A stretch of DNA of 18,522 nt, taken from an uncultured bacterium. Its GTDB lineage: Bacteria > Bipolaricaulota > Bipolaricaulia > UBA7950 > UBA9294. Where the stretch lies: NCBI GenBank assembly GCA_903859225.1, contig CAIOLV010000116.1:1-18522 (forward strand). The letters run 5' to 3'. The notes below the pieces were generated by a model. The model did no database searches, was not told where the DNA came from, and saw only the letters and a program-made list of their open reading frames with translations. Below, piece by piece: positions 6,828 to 14,445 of the stretch. Within the stretch, counting starts at the first letter, position 1. Every line of letters starts with the position of its first letter. The position numbers were made by a program, and so were the translations under genes.

Positions 6828-7303
6828 ACCAGGAGGTCGTCTACCTCACGAAAGAAGGGAACGCGTTGATGCAGCAGGAGCTTGAGAGAGCCGAGAAGAT
6901 CCTCTACGAGGAGATTCCGGAGAAGCTCAAGGCCTCCAAGCTGAACGGCGGCGACCTTCGCGAGAACAAAGAGTACATGTACCTCCAGAGCCAACAGGAG
7001 TACTACGAGCGCGAGGTGCGGCGCCTGCAGTCGATTCTCGAGAAAGCCGAGATCCTTCCCGATGAGGCCATCTCGAAGGACGTCATCGGCCTCGGGACGC
7101 GCTTCATCCTCCAGGATCTGACCCTCAAGGAGAGCGGCTCCTTCACCCTCGTGAGCCCGGCCGAAGTGGACCTGGAGACCGGCAAGATCTCGGTCGCTTC
7201 GCCCGTTGGACGCATCCTGCTCGGCAGGAAAGAGGGCGACCACGTCACGGCGAAATTGCCCTGGGGAACATCGCGGTTCCGCGTCATCGCGATCAACCGC
7301 TAG
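6824..7303 (+). CDS. greA: Transcription elongation factor GreA
   Basis: 159 residues, the standard GreA length. The N-terminal coiled coil carries the tip sequence NGGDLRENKEY (41-51), with the conserved acidic residues D44 and E47 that coordinate Mg2+ in the RNA polymerase active site to cleave backtracked RNA. The C-terminal FKBP-like domain includes SPAEVDLETGKISVASPVGRILLGRKEGD, matching the family's usual ending. The ATG overlaps the rnpA stop by four bases (ATGA), and an upstream GGAGGG lies in the rnpA end. lysS starts seven bases after the stop. The linkage with lysS is inferred to be a co-transcribed information-processing operon. Confidence 0.95.
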   Translation: MNQEVVYLTKEGNALMQQELERAEKILYEEIPEKLKASKLNGGDLRENKEYMYLQSQQEYYEREVRRLQSILEKAEILPDEAISKDVIGLGTRFILQDLTLKESGSFTLVSPAEVDLETGKISVASPVGRILLGRKEGDHVTAKLPWGTSRFRVIAINR

Positions 7304-7310
7304 GCGCGCG

Positions 7311-8780
7311 ATGCCGGACGATCTCGTGAGGGCACGTCTCGAGAAGCTCGAGGAGCTGCGACGGCGTGGCGTCGATCCTTTTCCAGCCCGCGTTCCCGCG
7401 AGTGAGCGTATCGCCGTCGTGCTGGAGAAACACGCGTCGCTCAAGCCGGAAGAGCACAGCGGCGAGCGCGTTGTCGTGGCCGGACGCCTCATGGCGGTTC
7501 GGCAAATGGGAAAGGCCTCGTTCCTCGATCTGCGTGACGGGACAGGCAAGATCCAGACCCATGCCGCAGTCGATCGGATGGGTCAGGCGGGCTACGACGA
7601 CCTGTGCCATCTCGACGTCGGTGACTTCCTCTCCGTCTCTGGAGAGGTGTTCCGGACGAAACGCGGCGAGCTGACGATCGCCGTCGAGGGGTGGACGTTC
7701 CTCTCGAAGGCCGTGCGTCCGCTGCCGGAGAAGTGGCATGGACTGAAGGACGTCGAGCTCCGCTACCGGCACCGCTCGCTCGACCTCTTGTCGAACGACG
7801 AGAGCCGCGAGCGGTTCGTCCGCCGTGCGCGAATGCTGGCCACTCTCCGCTCGCTGCTGAACGCCATGGGCTACGTCGAGGTTGAGACGCCGATTCTGCA
7901 GCCAATTCCCGGCGGCGCGGCGGCGCGGCCGTTCGTTACCCACCACAACGCGCTGGACACGGACTTCTACCTGCGCATTGCGCTTGAGCTCTATCTGAAG
8001 CGGGCGCTCATCGGCGGCATCGATCGCGTCTACGAAATCAGCAAGTGCTTCCGAAACGAGGGCGTGTCCACGAAGCACAATCCCGAGTTCACGATGCTCG
8101 AGCTCTATCAGGCGTACGCCGACTACGAGGACATGATGCGGATCCTCCAGTCGCTCATCTGCGGCGTGCTGCAGGCGACCGTCGGGACGCTCGTCATCGA
8201 CTACCAGGGTCAGAGGCTCGACTTCACGCCTCCGTGGCGCCGCATCTCGATGCTTGACGCCATTGCCGAGACGACGGGGGTCGAGCTGGGCACTCTCCCT
8301 GCGGCGGAGATCGTGGCGGAGGCGAAGAAGAAAGGGATCGGCCTGCCGAACGTGACCCGTACGCAATTGATCGACCACTTGTTCGATCGGTTCGTCGAGC
8401 CGACGCTCGTCCAGCCGACGTTCATCACCGACTACCCCGTCGAGATCTCGCCGCTCGCCAAACGTCGCGCCGACGCGCCGGAGCTCACGGAGCGGTTCGA
8501 ACTGTTCGTCGTGAATATGGAGATTGCGAATGCCTTCTCGGAGTTGAACGACCCGGTCGACCAGCGCGAGCGATTCGAGGAGCAGGAGCGATTGCGGGCC
8601 GGAGGCGACGAAGAGGCACAGCGCATCGACGAGGAGTTCCTGTTTGCGATGGAGCACGGGATGCCCCCGACGGGCGGCATGGGCATTGGGCTCGACCGTC
8701 TGGCGATGCTCGTCACGAACTCCGCTTCGATTCGCGACGTGATCCTCTTTCCCACCCTCAAGAGAAGGGACGACGCGTGA
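7311..8780 (+). CDS. lysS: Lysyl-tRNA synthetase, class II
   Basis: 489 residues, in the usual size range of bacterial class II LysRS. The N-terminal OB anticodon-binding domain includes VVVAGRLMAVRQMGKASFLDLRDGTGKIQ. The class II catalytic core has motif 2 with R248 in KCFRNEGVSTKHNPEFTMLE and motif 3 GMGIGLDRLAM with R463, followed by IRDVILFPTLKRR. It charges tRNA-Lys in the cytoplasm. The start at 7311 is chosen because the conserved LVRARLEKLEELRRRGVDPFP follows directly. The frame is open further upstream inside greA. The Shine-Dalgarno is weak (TAGGCG overlapping the greA stop), so translation may depend on coupling to greA. The stop overlaps the following GTG start (GTGA). Confidence 0.96.
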   Translation: MPDDLVRARLEKLEELRRRGVDPFPARVPASERIAVVLEKHASLKPEEHSGERVVVAGRLMAVRQMGKASFLDLRDGTGKIQTHAAVDRMGQAGYDDLCHLDVGDFLSVSGEVFRTKRGELTIAVEGWTFLSKAVRPLPEKWHGLKDVELRYRHRSLDLLSNDESRERFVRRARMLATLRSLLNAMGYVEVETPILQPIPGGAAARPFVTHHNALDTDFYLRIALELYLKRALIGGIDRVYEISKCFRNEGVSTKHNPEFTMLELYQAYADYEDMMRILQSLICGVLQATVGTLVIDYQGQRLDFTPPWRRISMLDAIAETTGVELGTLPAAEIVAEAKKKGIGLPNVTRTQLIDHLFDRFVEPTLVQPTFITDYPVEISPLAKRRADAPELTERFELFVVNMEIANAFSELNDPVDQRERFEEQERLRAGGDEEAQRIDEEFLFAMEHGMPPTGGMGIGLDRLAMLVTNSASIRDVILFPTLKRRDDA

Positions 8781-9346
8781 CGGTGCGGAGCCGTTTCGCA
8801 GACCGCATCGACATCTTCGTCGACGTGATGCACCAGTGGGACGAACGAGCGATGCTGTCGATCAGCGAGGCGCGCTTCCTGCGCAGAGTTCCGCGTGTAT
8901 TCATCGCCGCCACGTATCTCGGGGACGGCTACATCTGGGGTGGCCTTGCGCTCGGGCTTCTCGCTTTCGGGGGCTCGCGCGGTCGGTGGAACGTCCTTGC
9001 CGGCTTCGTGATCACGGTGGCGAACTTGATCGCCGTGCGCCTTCTGAAAGCCCTGTTCTCCCGCGAGCGTCCAGAGGACATGGTCGAAGAGATGCGCGGG
9101 CGGCTGAAGGATGTGTACTCCTTCCCGTCCGGACATGCGACGACGTCGTTCGGCCTCGCGTGGCTCGTGGCGACGGCGTATCCGGTTCCCCTCGTACAGG
9201 CGCTCGTCTACGCGGTGGCCTCCGTGATCGCCCTGTCTCGCGTCATGCTCCGCGAGCACTACCTGTCCGATGTCGTGGCCGGCGCGTTGCTTGGTACGTT
9301 CGTAGCCGCTAGCATTTTGTACGTGTTCCGATGGGCCCCGTTTTGA
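8777..9346 (+). CDS. PAP2-family membrane phosphatase
   Basis: 189 residues. The tripartite PAP2/acid-phosphatase signature is complete: KALFSRERP (91-99), PSGH (117-120) and SRVMLREHYLSD (154-165) with catalytic H161 and D165. Several hydrophobic stretches (about 50-66, 73-90, 121-150 and 163-184) indicate an integral membrane protein. Family members dephosphorylate lipid phosphates such as undecaprenyl pyrophosphate or phosphatidylglycerophosphate, and the substrate here is not determined. The GTG start overlaps the lysS stop (GTGA), with AAGGGA about seven bases upstream, so it is the last gene of the rnpA-greA-lysS operon. Its stop codon TGA (9344-9346) lies inside the -35 box of the next gene's promoter. 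Confidence 0.88.
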   Translation: MTVRSRFADRIDIFVDVMHQWDERAMLSISEARFLRRVPRVFIAATYLGDGYIWGGLALGLLAFGGSRGRWNVLAGFVITVANLIAVRLLKALFSRERPEDMVEEMRGRLKDVYSFPSGHATTSFGLAWLVATAYPVPLVQALVYAVASVIALSRVMLREHYLSDVVAGALLGTFVAASILYVFRWAPF

Positions 9347-9372
9347 CAAGGCTTCCAGCCGTTGCTTAGAAT
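9343..9372 (+). promoter_or_regulatory. Strong sigma-70-like promoter of the aminotransferase gene
   Basis: A consensus TTGACA (9343-9348), an 18-bp spacer and TAGAAT (9367-9372) lie 43 bp before the ATG. This leaves a leader of about 37 nt with GAAGGAG (9403-9409) six bases before the start. It is the best -35 match in the window and overlaps the stop codon of the upstream gene. Confidence 0.75.
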
Positions 9373-9415
9373 CCCAGTCCTTTGACCGATCCCAGGCGAG
9401 ACGAAGGAGCGTTCG

Positions 9416-10642
9416 ATGAAACACCACTTCTCCAGTCGCGCGGCCAGCGCGAAGCGATCGACCATTCGTGAGCTCCTCAAGCTGACCGAACAGCCGGACA
9501 TCATCTCGTTCGGCGGTGGACTCCCCGCGCCGGAGACGTTCCCCCACATGGAGCTGGCGAAGATCGCCGAGCAACTCCTGCGCGAGGAACCGCACAATGT
9601 CCTGCAGTACGGGACGACCGAGGGGAGCCGAACGCTGCGCACGGAAGTCGCCAAGTGGTTGGGCACGCAAGACATCCAGGTGTCGATCAACGAACTGCTC
9701 GTGACGAGCGCCTCACAGCAGGGCCTCGACCTCATCTGCAAAGCGTTCTTCGATCCCGGTGACGTCATCTTCTGCGGGCTGCCGACGTATTTGGGGGCCG
9801 TCCAAGCGTTTACGCTCTTCCAGGTGACGAAGATCGGCGTTCCGCTGGAGGACGACGGGATGGACATCGACGAGCTCGAATCGCGCATCGTCGCTGCCCG
9901 CCGTGAGGGAAAGAAGATGAAGGGAATCTATACGATCCCTGACTTCCAGAACCCGAGCGGCATCACGCTCTCGCTCGAGAAGCGGCGGCAGCTCCTTGAG
10001 GTTGCCCGTGCCTACGACCTCCTCATCTTCGAGGACAATCCGTACGGGCACTTGCGCTTTGCCGGCGAGCCGATTCCCTCGATCTTCAGCATGGACGACG
10101 AAGGCCGCACGATCATGCTCCTCACCTTCTCCAAGGTCCTCTGCGCTGGACTGAGGCTCGCCGTCATGGTCGCGCGCGGGGACCTGATGGACGTGCTCGT
10201 GAAGGTCAAGCAGCCGACCGATCTCTGCACGTCGAAGCTGACGCAGATGCTCGCCGCACGCTACATGCAGCAGTACGGCCTCGAGAAGCACCTCGCCGAC
10301 ATCCGGCCGATCTACCGCGAGAAGAAGGACGCGATGATCGCTGCGTTGGAGAAGTACATGCCGGACGAAGAGGGCGTGCGCTGGACCAATCCGGACGGCG
10401 GGCTGTTCATCCAAGTGTGGCTCCCCGAAGGGATCGACACCGAGGAGATGCTGCCGCGTGCCATCGCGCACAAGGTGGCTTATGTGCCCGGGGCTTCTTC
10501 GTATGTCGATGGGAACGGCCGGAACACCATGCGACTCTCGTTCTCCCTTTGCACGCCGGACCGAATGGACGAAGGGATCCGCCGCCTGGCGTTTGTTGTG
10601 TCGGAAACCCTGGCTGCGCGTAGGGTCGCCGCGGGATCGTAG
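9416..10642 (+). CDS. PLP-dependent aminotransferase, class I/II (LysN/2-aminoadipate aminotransferase-like)
   Basis: 408 residues of the fold-type I aminotransferase family. Visible are the N-terminal ISFGGGLPAPETFP typical of the LysN/MocR-like subgroup, LQYGTTEGSRTLR, LVTSASQQGLDLI, YTIPDFQNPSG and FEDNPYG. The PLP Schiff-base lysine K240 lies in TFSKVLCAGLRLA, and a C-terminal arginine lies in NTMRLSFS. There is no N-terminal DNA-binding domain, so it is an enzyme rather than a MocR regulator. Relatives transaminate 2-aminoadipate, aromatic or branched-chain amino acids with 2-oxoglutarate, and the exact substrate cannot be read here. It has its own promoter and Shine-Dalgarno and appears monocistronic, ending convergently with the M42 peptidase gene. 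Confidence 0.9.
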   Translation: MKHHFSSRAASAKRSTIRELLKLTEQPDIISFGGGLPAPETFPHMELAKIAEQLLREEPHNVLQYGTTEGSRTLRTEVAKWLGTQDIQVSINELLVTSASQQGLDLICKAFFDPGDVIFCGLPTYLGAVQAFTLFQVTKIGVPLEDDGMDIDELESRIVAARREGKKMKGIYTIPDFQNPSGITLSLEKRRQLLEVARAYDLLIFEDNPYGHLRFAGEPIPSIFSMDDEGRTIMLLTFSKVLCAGLRLAVMVARGDLMDVLVKVKQPTDLCTSKLTQMLAARYMQQYGLEKHLADIRPIYREKKDAMIAALEKYMPDEEGVRWTNPDGGLFIQVWLPEGIDTEEMLPRAIAHKVAYVPGASSYVDGNGRNTMRLSFSLCTPDRMDEGIRRLAFVVSETLAARRVAAGS

Positions 10643-10653
10643 CGACGCCAAGA

Positions 10654-10689
10654 GCAGGACCGCAGAGGCCGCGCAGAGGACGGTCCTGC
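10654..10689 (+). terminator. Hairpin just after the aminotransferase gene
   Basis: GCAGGACCG (10654-10662) pairs perfectly over nine bases with CGGTCCTGC (10681-10689), enclosing an 18-nt loop that contains part of the intergenic repeat arm. It starts 12 bases after the stop codon. No T-tract follows, so the terminator role is inferred from position only. Confidence 0.4.
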
Positions 10690-10877
10690 GATTCCGCGTT
10701 GTCTCCTGCCCTTGGGAAGGCGATTCCGACAGTCCCTATTGGGTACAGAGTACACCCCCCACGGGAGCTGTGCTCGGATGCGTTGTCGCCGACATCGCTT
10801 CTACATGGTCGGCGCCGCGGGCTCAGGCCGTTGTGGTCTGTGTCCAGTCTTCGCGTCCTCCGCGCTCTCTGCGGTGA
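10659..10877. repeat. Intergenic inverted-repeat element, second member of the family at 608-781
   Basis: The right arm 10849-10877 matches the right arm of the first element (753-781) at 26 of 29 positions. The left arm (about 10659-10682, ACCGCAGAGGCC...GAGGACG) is its imperfect inverse. Inside, CGCCGAC and GTCGGCG (around 10789-10813) can pair. The rest of this 262-bp convergent gap between the aminotransferase and M42 genes shows no gene. Confidence 0.65.
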
Positions 10878-10904
10878 AGGCTTCTGCCGTGCAGGAGTCT
10901 GATC

Positions 10905-11957
10905 CTAGAGCAGGCCGTTCGGCGCCGAGCGCACGAACGCCGCGACGAGGCGGATGGCGTTCTCGAAGTCGTTGAGCCGAAGGGTCGACACCGGGGAGTG
11001 GATGAACCGGCACGGGACCGACACGATGCCCGAGAGTACGCCGCCGCGCGTCAGATGGATGGCCCCGGCGTCCGTGCTCCCATAGGTCGGAAGCTTGTAC
11101 TGGTACGGAATGCCGTTTCCATCTGCGAGCTTCTCCAACGCGCGCACGACCTTGGGCGAAACGACGATGGACCGGTCGGCCACACTCAGGGCAGGTCCGC
11201 GCCCGAGGCGCGTCGGCTGGCTCTCTTCGGCGATTCCCGGCATATCGGCGCCGATCGTCCCCTCGACGGCCAGAGCGAGGGAGGGATCGATGTGGAACGC
11301 TGCGGTCGTCGCGCCGCGCAGCCCGACCTCCTCCCCGAACGCGAACGAGAAGGCGGTCGTCATGGGGAGCTTCTGATCGGCGAGGCGTTGCGCCGTCTCC
11401 ACAAGGACCGCACACCCGGCGCGATCGTCGAGCGCTTTCCCGGTCACGTAGCCGTCGGCGATTTCGCTGAACGGATAGTGGATCGTGAACGGGTCGCCGA
11501 TCTCGACGCCGAGGTCCGAGGCTTCTTGTCGCGAGGTTGCACCCACGTCGACGAACATCCTGTCCATCGGAATCGGCTTTGCGCGCTCTTCGGCGGTGAG
11601 GATGTGCGGCGGGGCGGAACCGATGACGCCAAGGCGCTTTCGCCCATCGCGCGTCCGAAGCACGACGCGGTGGCCGGCAACGATCCGTTCGTCCCACCCA
11701 CCGAGCGGCGCGAAGCGCACGTAGCCCTTGTCGTCGACCCATTTGACGATGAAGCCGACCTCGTCCATGTGGGCATCGAGCATCAGCACCCGATCGTCCT
11801 TCCCTTTCCGCATGGCGACGAGGTTGCCCAACGCATCGACCGTTACGCTGTCGACGAACGGCGAAATGCGCGCGCGAAGGATCTCACGGACCTCGTCCTC
11901 GAATCCCGAGACTCCGAACGCGTCCGAAAGTTCGCGCAATAGCTCGATCGGTTGCAT
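10905..11957 (-). CDS. M42-family metallo-aminopeptidase (FrvX / glutamyl aminopeptidase-like)
   Basis: 350 residues, the family's usual length. The metal-site and catalytic blocks are present: DAHMDEVGF (61-69, H63 and D65), KALDDRAG (174-181), the EE pair in FGEEVGLRG (E209-E210) and the final histidine H320 in RFIHSPVS. The block that usually carries a metal-binding aspartate reads AVEGTIGADMPG, with E232 in its place. These cytosolic enzymes form dodecameric tetrahedral particles and trim N-terminal residues from peptides. Specificity (acidic, neutral or lysine) is not evident. AAGGAGGG (11971-11964) lies six bases before the ATG. The gene follows uvrC after 62 bp on the same strand but has its own -10-like box, and it converges on the aminotransferase gene. 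Confidence 0.92.
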   Translation of the reverse strand: MQPIELLRELSDAFGVSGFEDEVREILRARISPFVDSVTVDALGNLVAMRKGKDDRVLMLDAHMDEVGFIVKWVDDKGYVRFAPLGGWDERIVAGHRVVLRTRDGRKRLGVIGSAPPHILTAEERAKPIPMDRMFVDVGATSRQEASDLGVEIGDPFTIHYPFSEIADGYVTGKALDDRAGCAVLVETAQRLADQKLPMTTAFSFAFGEEVGLRGATTAAFHIDPSLALAVEGTIGADMPGIAEESQPTRLGRGPALSVADRSIVVSPKVVRALEKLADGNGIPYQYKLPTYGSTDAGAIHLTRGGVLSGIVSVPCRFIHSPVSTLRLNDFENAIRLVAAFVRSAPNGLL

Positions 11958-11982
11958 GGTGCGCCCTCCTTGGAACCCGGCG

Positions 11983-12011
11983 AGTATAAGAAGCTTCGAG
12001 CGTCCGCTCCA
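11983..12011 (-). promoter_or_regulatory. Possible promoter of the M42 peptidase gene
   Basis: A good -10 TATACT (11988-11983) lies in the uvrC-M42 gap with a poor -35 (TGGAGC, 12011-12006) at 17-bp spacing. The leader would be about 19 nt and includes the AAGGAGGG Shine-Dalgarno. The -35 is weak, so read-through from uvrC remains possible. Confidence 0.4.
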
Positions 12012-12019
12012 CCGGAGGC

Positions 12020-13867
12020 CTAGGCCGCGTTGCGGCCGAGGGCGTTGAGGATGCGTTCCGCAAGGGCAAGGGGGATCTCCGCGCGGCGAGAGATCTCTTC
12101 CGGCGGCGCGGCGAGAACTCGTTCGAGAGATCCGAACGCCTTGACGAGCGCGCTCTTTCGCTTCGGCCCGATGCCGGGAACCTCGTCGAGTACCGAGCCG
12201 AGGCTGCGCCGCGTGCGGAGCCGCCGGTGATAGCTGACGGCGAAACGGTGTGCCTCATCGCGTACGTGGCGGAGGAGGAGAAGCGCGCGGCTGTCCGCCG
12301 GCAGCGACAAAGGGATCCCGCGGTCTGGAGCGTAGATCTCTTCTTGCCGCTTGGCCAGGCCGAGGACGTCGAGGCCCTCGATGTTGAGCTCCTTGAGGAC
12401 GGCAAGCGCTGCGTTCAGTTGGCCTCGGCCTCCATCCACGAGAAGGAGATCGGGCAACTCCGAGAACTTGCCGCGGGCGATCGTTGGGTCCGCCATCTCC
12501 GCCAACCCGCGACGGAATCGGCGTCGCAGGACTTCGCTCATCATCGCGACATCGTCGGACTTTCCGGAGATGTGGACCTTGAAGCGGCGGTAGGCGTCTC
12601 GCCGCGGCCGTCCGCCTTCGAACACAACCATCGACCCGGTGGCTTCCTGGCCCTGCGTGTTGGAGATGTCGAACGCCTCGATGCGCTCCGGGTATGTCGC
12701 CAGGGACAGGCTCTCGGCCAACTCCACGAGGGCCACCGTCGCCGCTTCGCGCACGACGTCTTCCTTCTCGCTCGCCTTGAGGGCGAAGCGCGCGTTGTCC
12801 GACGCGAGGAGGACGAGCGACCGCTTGTCACCGCGCTTTGGCACAATGAGCCTCACGGCGCTGCCGCGAACGGACGTGAGCCACACTTCCATGGCCTCCG
12901 TCTCTCCGATCGCCTCGGGCAGGAGGACTTCCCGTGGGATCGTCGTCGCTTGGGCGTAGTACTGCGTCAGAAACGGCTCCAGCACGTCGGGTACCTGAGC
13001 GCCTTCCGGCGTGCGGAGATGGAACGTTTCACGTGCCGACAGACGTCCTTCGCGGACGAGGAAGACCTGCGCGCAAGCCCGGCCCTCGCCGAGCGCGAGG
13101 CCGATGGCGTCGCGGTCCGCAAGATCGGATGACACGACCGACTGGCGTTCGAGCGTCCGAAGGAGGGCGCCGAGACGATCGCGAAGACCAGCCGCCCGTT
13201 CGTACTCCTGCCGTGCGGCAGCGTCTTCCATCGCGGCGCGAAGCTCCCTTGCCAGACCCGCAACCCGCCCCTCGAGGAACCGCGCCGCGCCGTCGACCGC
13301 GGTGGCGTACTCCGTCTCGGACACCGTCCCTGCGCACGGGCCGAGGCAGCGGCCAATGTCGAAGTTGAGGCACGGTCTGCGCGGCGTCTTGAGCGGCAGA
13401 TCGAGTGTGCAGGTCCGAATCGGGAAAAGCTTCTGCGCGAGCTTGAGCGTCCCGCGCATGGCCTTGACGTTGGTGAAGGGCCCGAAATAGCGTCCGCCGT
13501 CCGCCTGGCGACGCCGCACGAGGAGGACGCGCGGGAACGGTTCGCTCGTGATGCGGAGGTACGGATATCGCTTGTCGTCCCGCAGCCGGACGTTGAACCG
13601 CGGTTGGTGGCGCTTGATCAGCGCGTCCTCGAGGAGAAAGGCCTCCGGCTCAGTCGCCGTCCGGATGACCTCGAGGTCGGCGATCTCGCTGACGAGCGCC
13701 TGCGTCCGCGGCGCGAGACCGTCCGGCGACTGGAAGTAAGAGCGGACGCGACTTCGCAACGAAGCCGCCTTGCCGACGTACAGGATCTGCCCCGCGGCAT
13801 CCTTCATCAGGTAGACGCCGGGCGTCGAAGGGAGATCGGCCAGTTTCTGCTCGATCGACTCGTTCAT
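12020..13867 (-). CDS. uvrC: Excinuclease ABC subunit C
   Basis: 615 residues, standard for UvrC, which makes both incisions in nucleotide excision repair with UvrA and UvrB. The N-terminal GIY-YIG nuclease domain is seen as GVYLMKD (17-23), LYVGKA (29-34) and R38. Next come four cysteines including RPCLNFDIGRCLGPC, and a UVR helix hairpin for UvrB contact around 205-240. The RNase H-like second nuclease domain contains EAFDISNTQGQEATGSMVVFEGG and LLLVDGGRGQLNAA. The C-terminal helix-hairpin-helix is LDEVPGIGPKRKSALVKAFGS. The ATG at 13867 directly begins the conserved region. Upstream is a well-formed promoter and almost no leader. uvrA and uvrB are not in the window. Confidence 0.97.
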   Translation of the reverse strand: MNESIEQKLADLPSTPGVYLMKDAAGQILYVGKAASLRSRVRSYFQSPDGLAPRTQALVSEIADLEVIRTATEPEAFLLEDALIKRHQPRFNVRLRDDKRYPYLRITSEPFPRVLLVRRRQADGGRYFGPFTNVKAMRGTLKLAQKLFPIRTCTLDLPLKTPRRPCLNFDIGRCLGPCAGTVSETEYATAVDGAARFLEGRVAGLARELRAAMEDAAARQEYERAAGLRDRLGALLRTLERQSVVSSDLADRDAIGLALGEGRACAQVFLVREGRLSARETFHLRTPEGAQVPDVLEPFLTQYYAQATTIPREVLLPEAIGETEAMEVWLTSVRGSAVRLIVPKRGDKRSLVLLASDNARFALKASEKEDVVREAATVALVELAESLSLATYPERIEAFDISNTQGQEATGSMVVFEGGRPRRDAYRRFKVHISGKSDDVAMMSEVLRRRFRRGLAEMADPTIARGKFSELPDLLLVDGGRGQLNAALAVLKELNIEGLDVLGLAKRQEEIYAPDRGIPLSLPADSRALLLLRHVRDEAHRFAVSYHRRLRTRRSLGSVLDEVPGIGPKRKSALVKAFGSLERVLAAPPEEISRRAEIPLALAERILNALGRNAA

Positions 13868-13878
13868 CTCTTACTCGA

Positions 13879-13907
13879 ATGGTAGCGGCCGGAGCCGGAG
13901 GCCTCAA
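13879..13907 (-). promoter_or_regulatory. Promoter of uvrC with a very short leader
   Basis: On the minus strand, TTGAGG (13907-13902), a 17-bp spacer and TACCAT (13884-13879) place the expected transcription start about four bases before the ATG at 13867. That leaves no usable Shine-Dalgarno. This is another case of leaderless-type initiation in the window. Confidence 0.55.
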
Positions 13908-13964
13908 AACAGGCTGCGGACGCGGCCTCGTTCGCTGCGCTGCGGGACGCCGTGTCGCGCGCCC

Positions 13965-13993
13965 GTGAATCGCGGAGGGAGCGCAAGTATCAT
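13965..13993 (+). promoter_or_regulatory. Possible promoter of the tRNA-Ala gene
   Basis: TATCAT (13988-13993) lies 19 bases before the mature tRNA 5' end, with a weak GTGAAT (13965-13970) 17 bp upstream. The spacing is sensible for a short pre-tRNA leader, but the -35 is poor. Confidence 0.35.
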
Positions 13994-14012
13994 GGGACTC
14001 GAAACCCCATTT

Positions 14013-14089
14013 GGGGGCGTAGCTCTAACTGGGAGAGCGCCCGCCTTGCACGCGGGAGGATGGCGGTTCGAATCCGCTCGCCTCCACCA
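14013..14089 (+). tRNA. tRNA-Ala, anticodon TGC
   Basis: A complete cloverleaf can be drawn. The acceptor GGGGGCG (14013-14019) pairs with CGCCTCC, including one G-U. The D stem is GCTC/GAGC with a nine-base loop, and the anticodon stem is CCCGC/GCGGG around CTTGCAC, giving anticodon TGC. A five-base variable loop follows, then a T stem GGCGG/CCGCT with loop TTCGAAT, discriminator A and an encoded CCA (14087-14089). It is divergent from uvrC. A tRNA 3' end bordering an accessory-looking region is a common integration site, but no second copy of its 3' end is seen in the window. Confidence 0.96.
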
Positions 14090-14244
14090 CCGAAGCTGGA
14101 AGTCTGCCCCGGGTCTCCGCTCGCGTCATCTGGTACGCTCTACTGGACAACTTTCGAACTCCCAGCGATTGACATGAAAGCCGCATCAGTTGGCATGTTT
14201 GGTCAGGTAGCCGCCGGGCTCAGGTGGTGGAGCCTCCGGAGAAG

Positions 14245-14312
14245 CCGGGGCGGTTCACGCTAGCATAGGCCCCGGAATGCCAGCACCTGGGTCTTGCTGA
14301 AGCAATCCCAGG
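14245..14312. other. Paired hairpins in the gene-free stretch after tRNA-Ala
   Basis: The 356-bp stretch 14090-14445 holds no convincing gene. It contains CCGGGGC (14245-14251) pairing perfectly with GCCCCGG (14269-14275). A compound hairpin follows: CCTGGG (14286-14291) with CCCAGG (14307-14312), and nested TTGC (14294-14297) with GCAA (14302-14305) around TGAA. A weaker CTGAG/CTCAG pair follows (14325-14329, 14349-14353). I recognise no riboswitch or known RNA family. It may be a small RNA, a tRNA-transcript terminator region or remnant sequence. Confidence 0.4.
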
Positions 14313-14368
14313 ACGAAAGGCAAGCTGAGTCTCCCCTACGTTCCCTTTCTCAGTGGGGTGCGAATCTC

Positions 14369-14374
14369 TATACT
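14369..14374 (+). promoter_or_regulatory. -10-like box upstream of the lipoprotein gene
   Basis: TATACT (14369-14374) lies 71 bases before the ATG at 14446, with no recognisable -35 at 16-18 bp. The gene itself has GGAGG (14435-14439) six bases before the ATG. The absence of a -35 leaves open activation by a regulator. Confidence 0.35.
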
Positions 14375-14445
14375 GCGGATAGGTGTGTGGCGGCCAAATG
14401 AGAACGGGCGACGAGTGTCGCATTCAGATGCGTTGGAGGTAGCAG

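Noticed and set aside
7293..9670. Long minus-strand frames opposite lysS, the PAP2 gene and the aminotransferase gene
   Set aside because: Composition is typical of antisense frames, and the plus-strand genes carry full catalytic motifs.
14230..14256. GAGCC...GGTTC hairpin resembling group II intron domain V
   Set aside because: It is only 27 nt against the usual 34 and lacks the expected internal bulge and catalytic triad layout. It is also 4 kb upstream of the proposed intron start, in the wrong order.
14100..14445. Riboswitch (SAM, cobalamin or cyclic-di-GMP type) upstream of the lipoprotein gene
   Set aside because: Compared by memory, none of the conserved core sequences of these classes is present in order.
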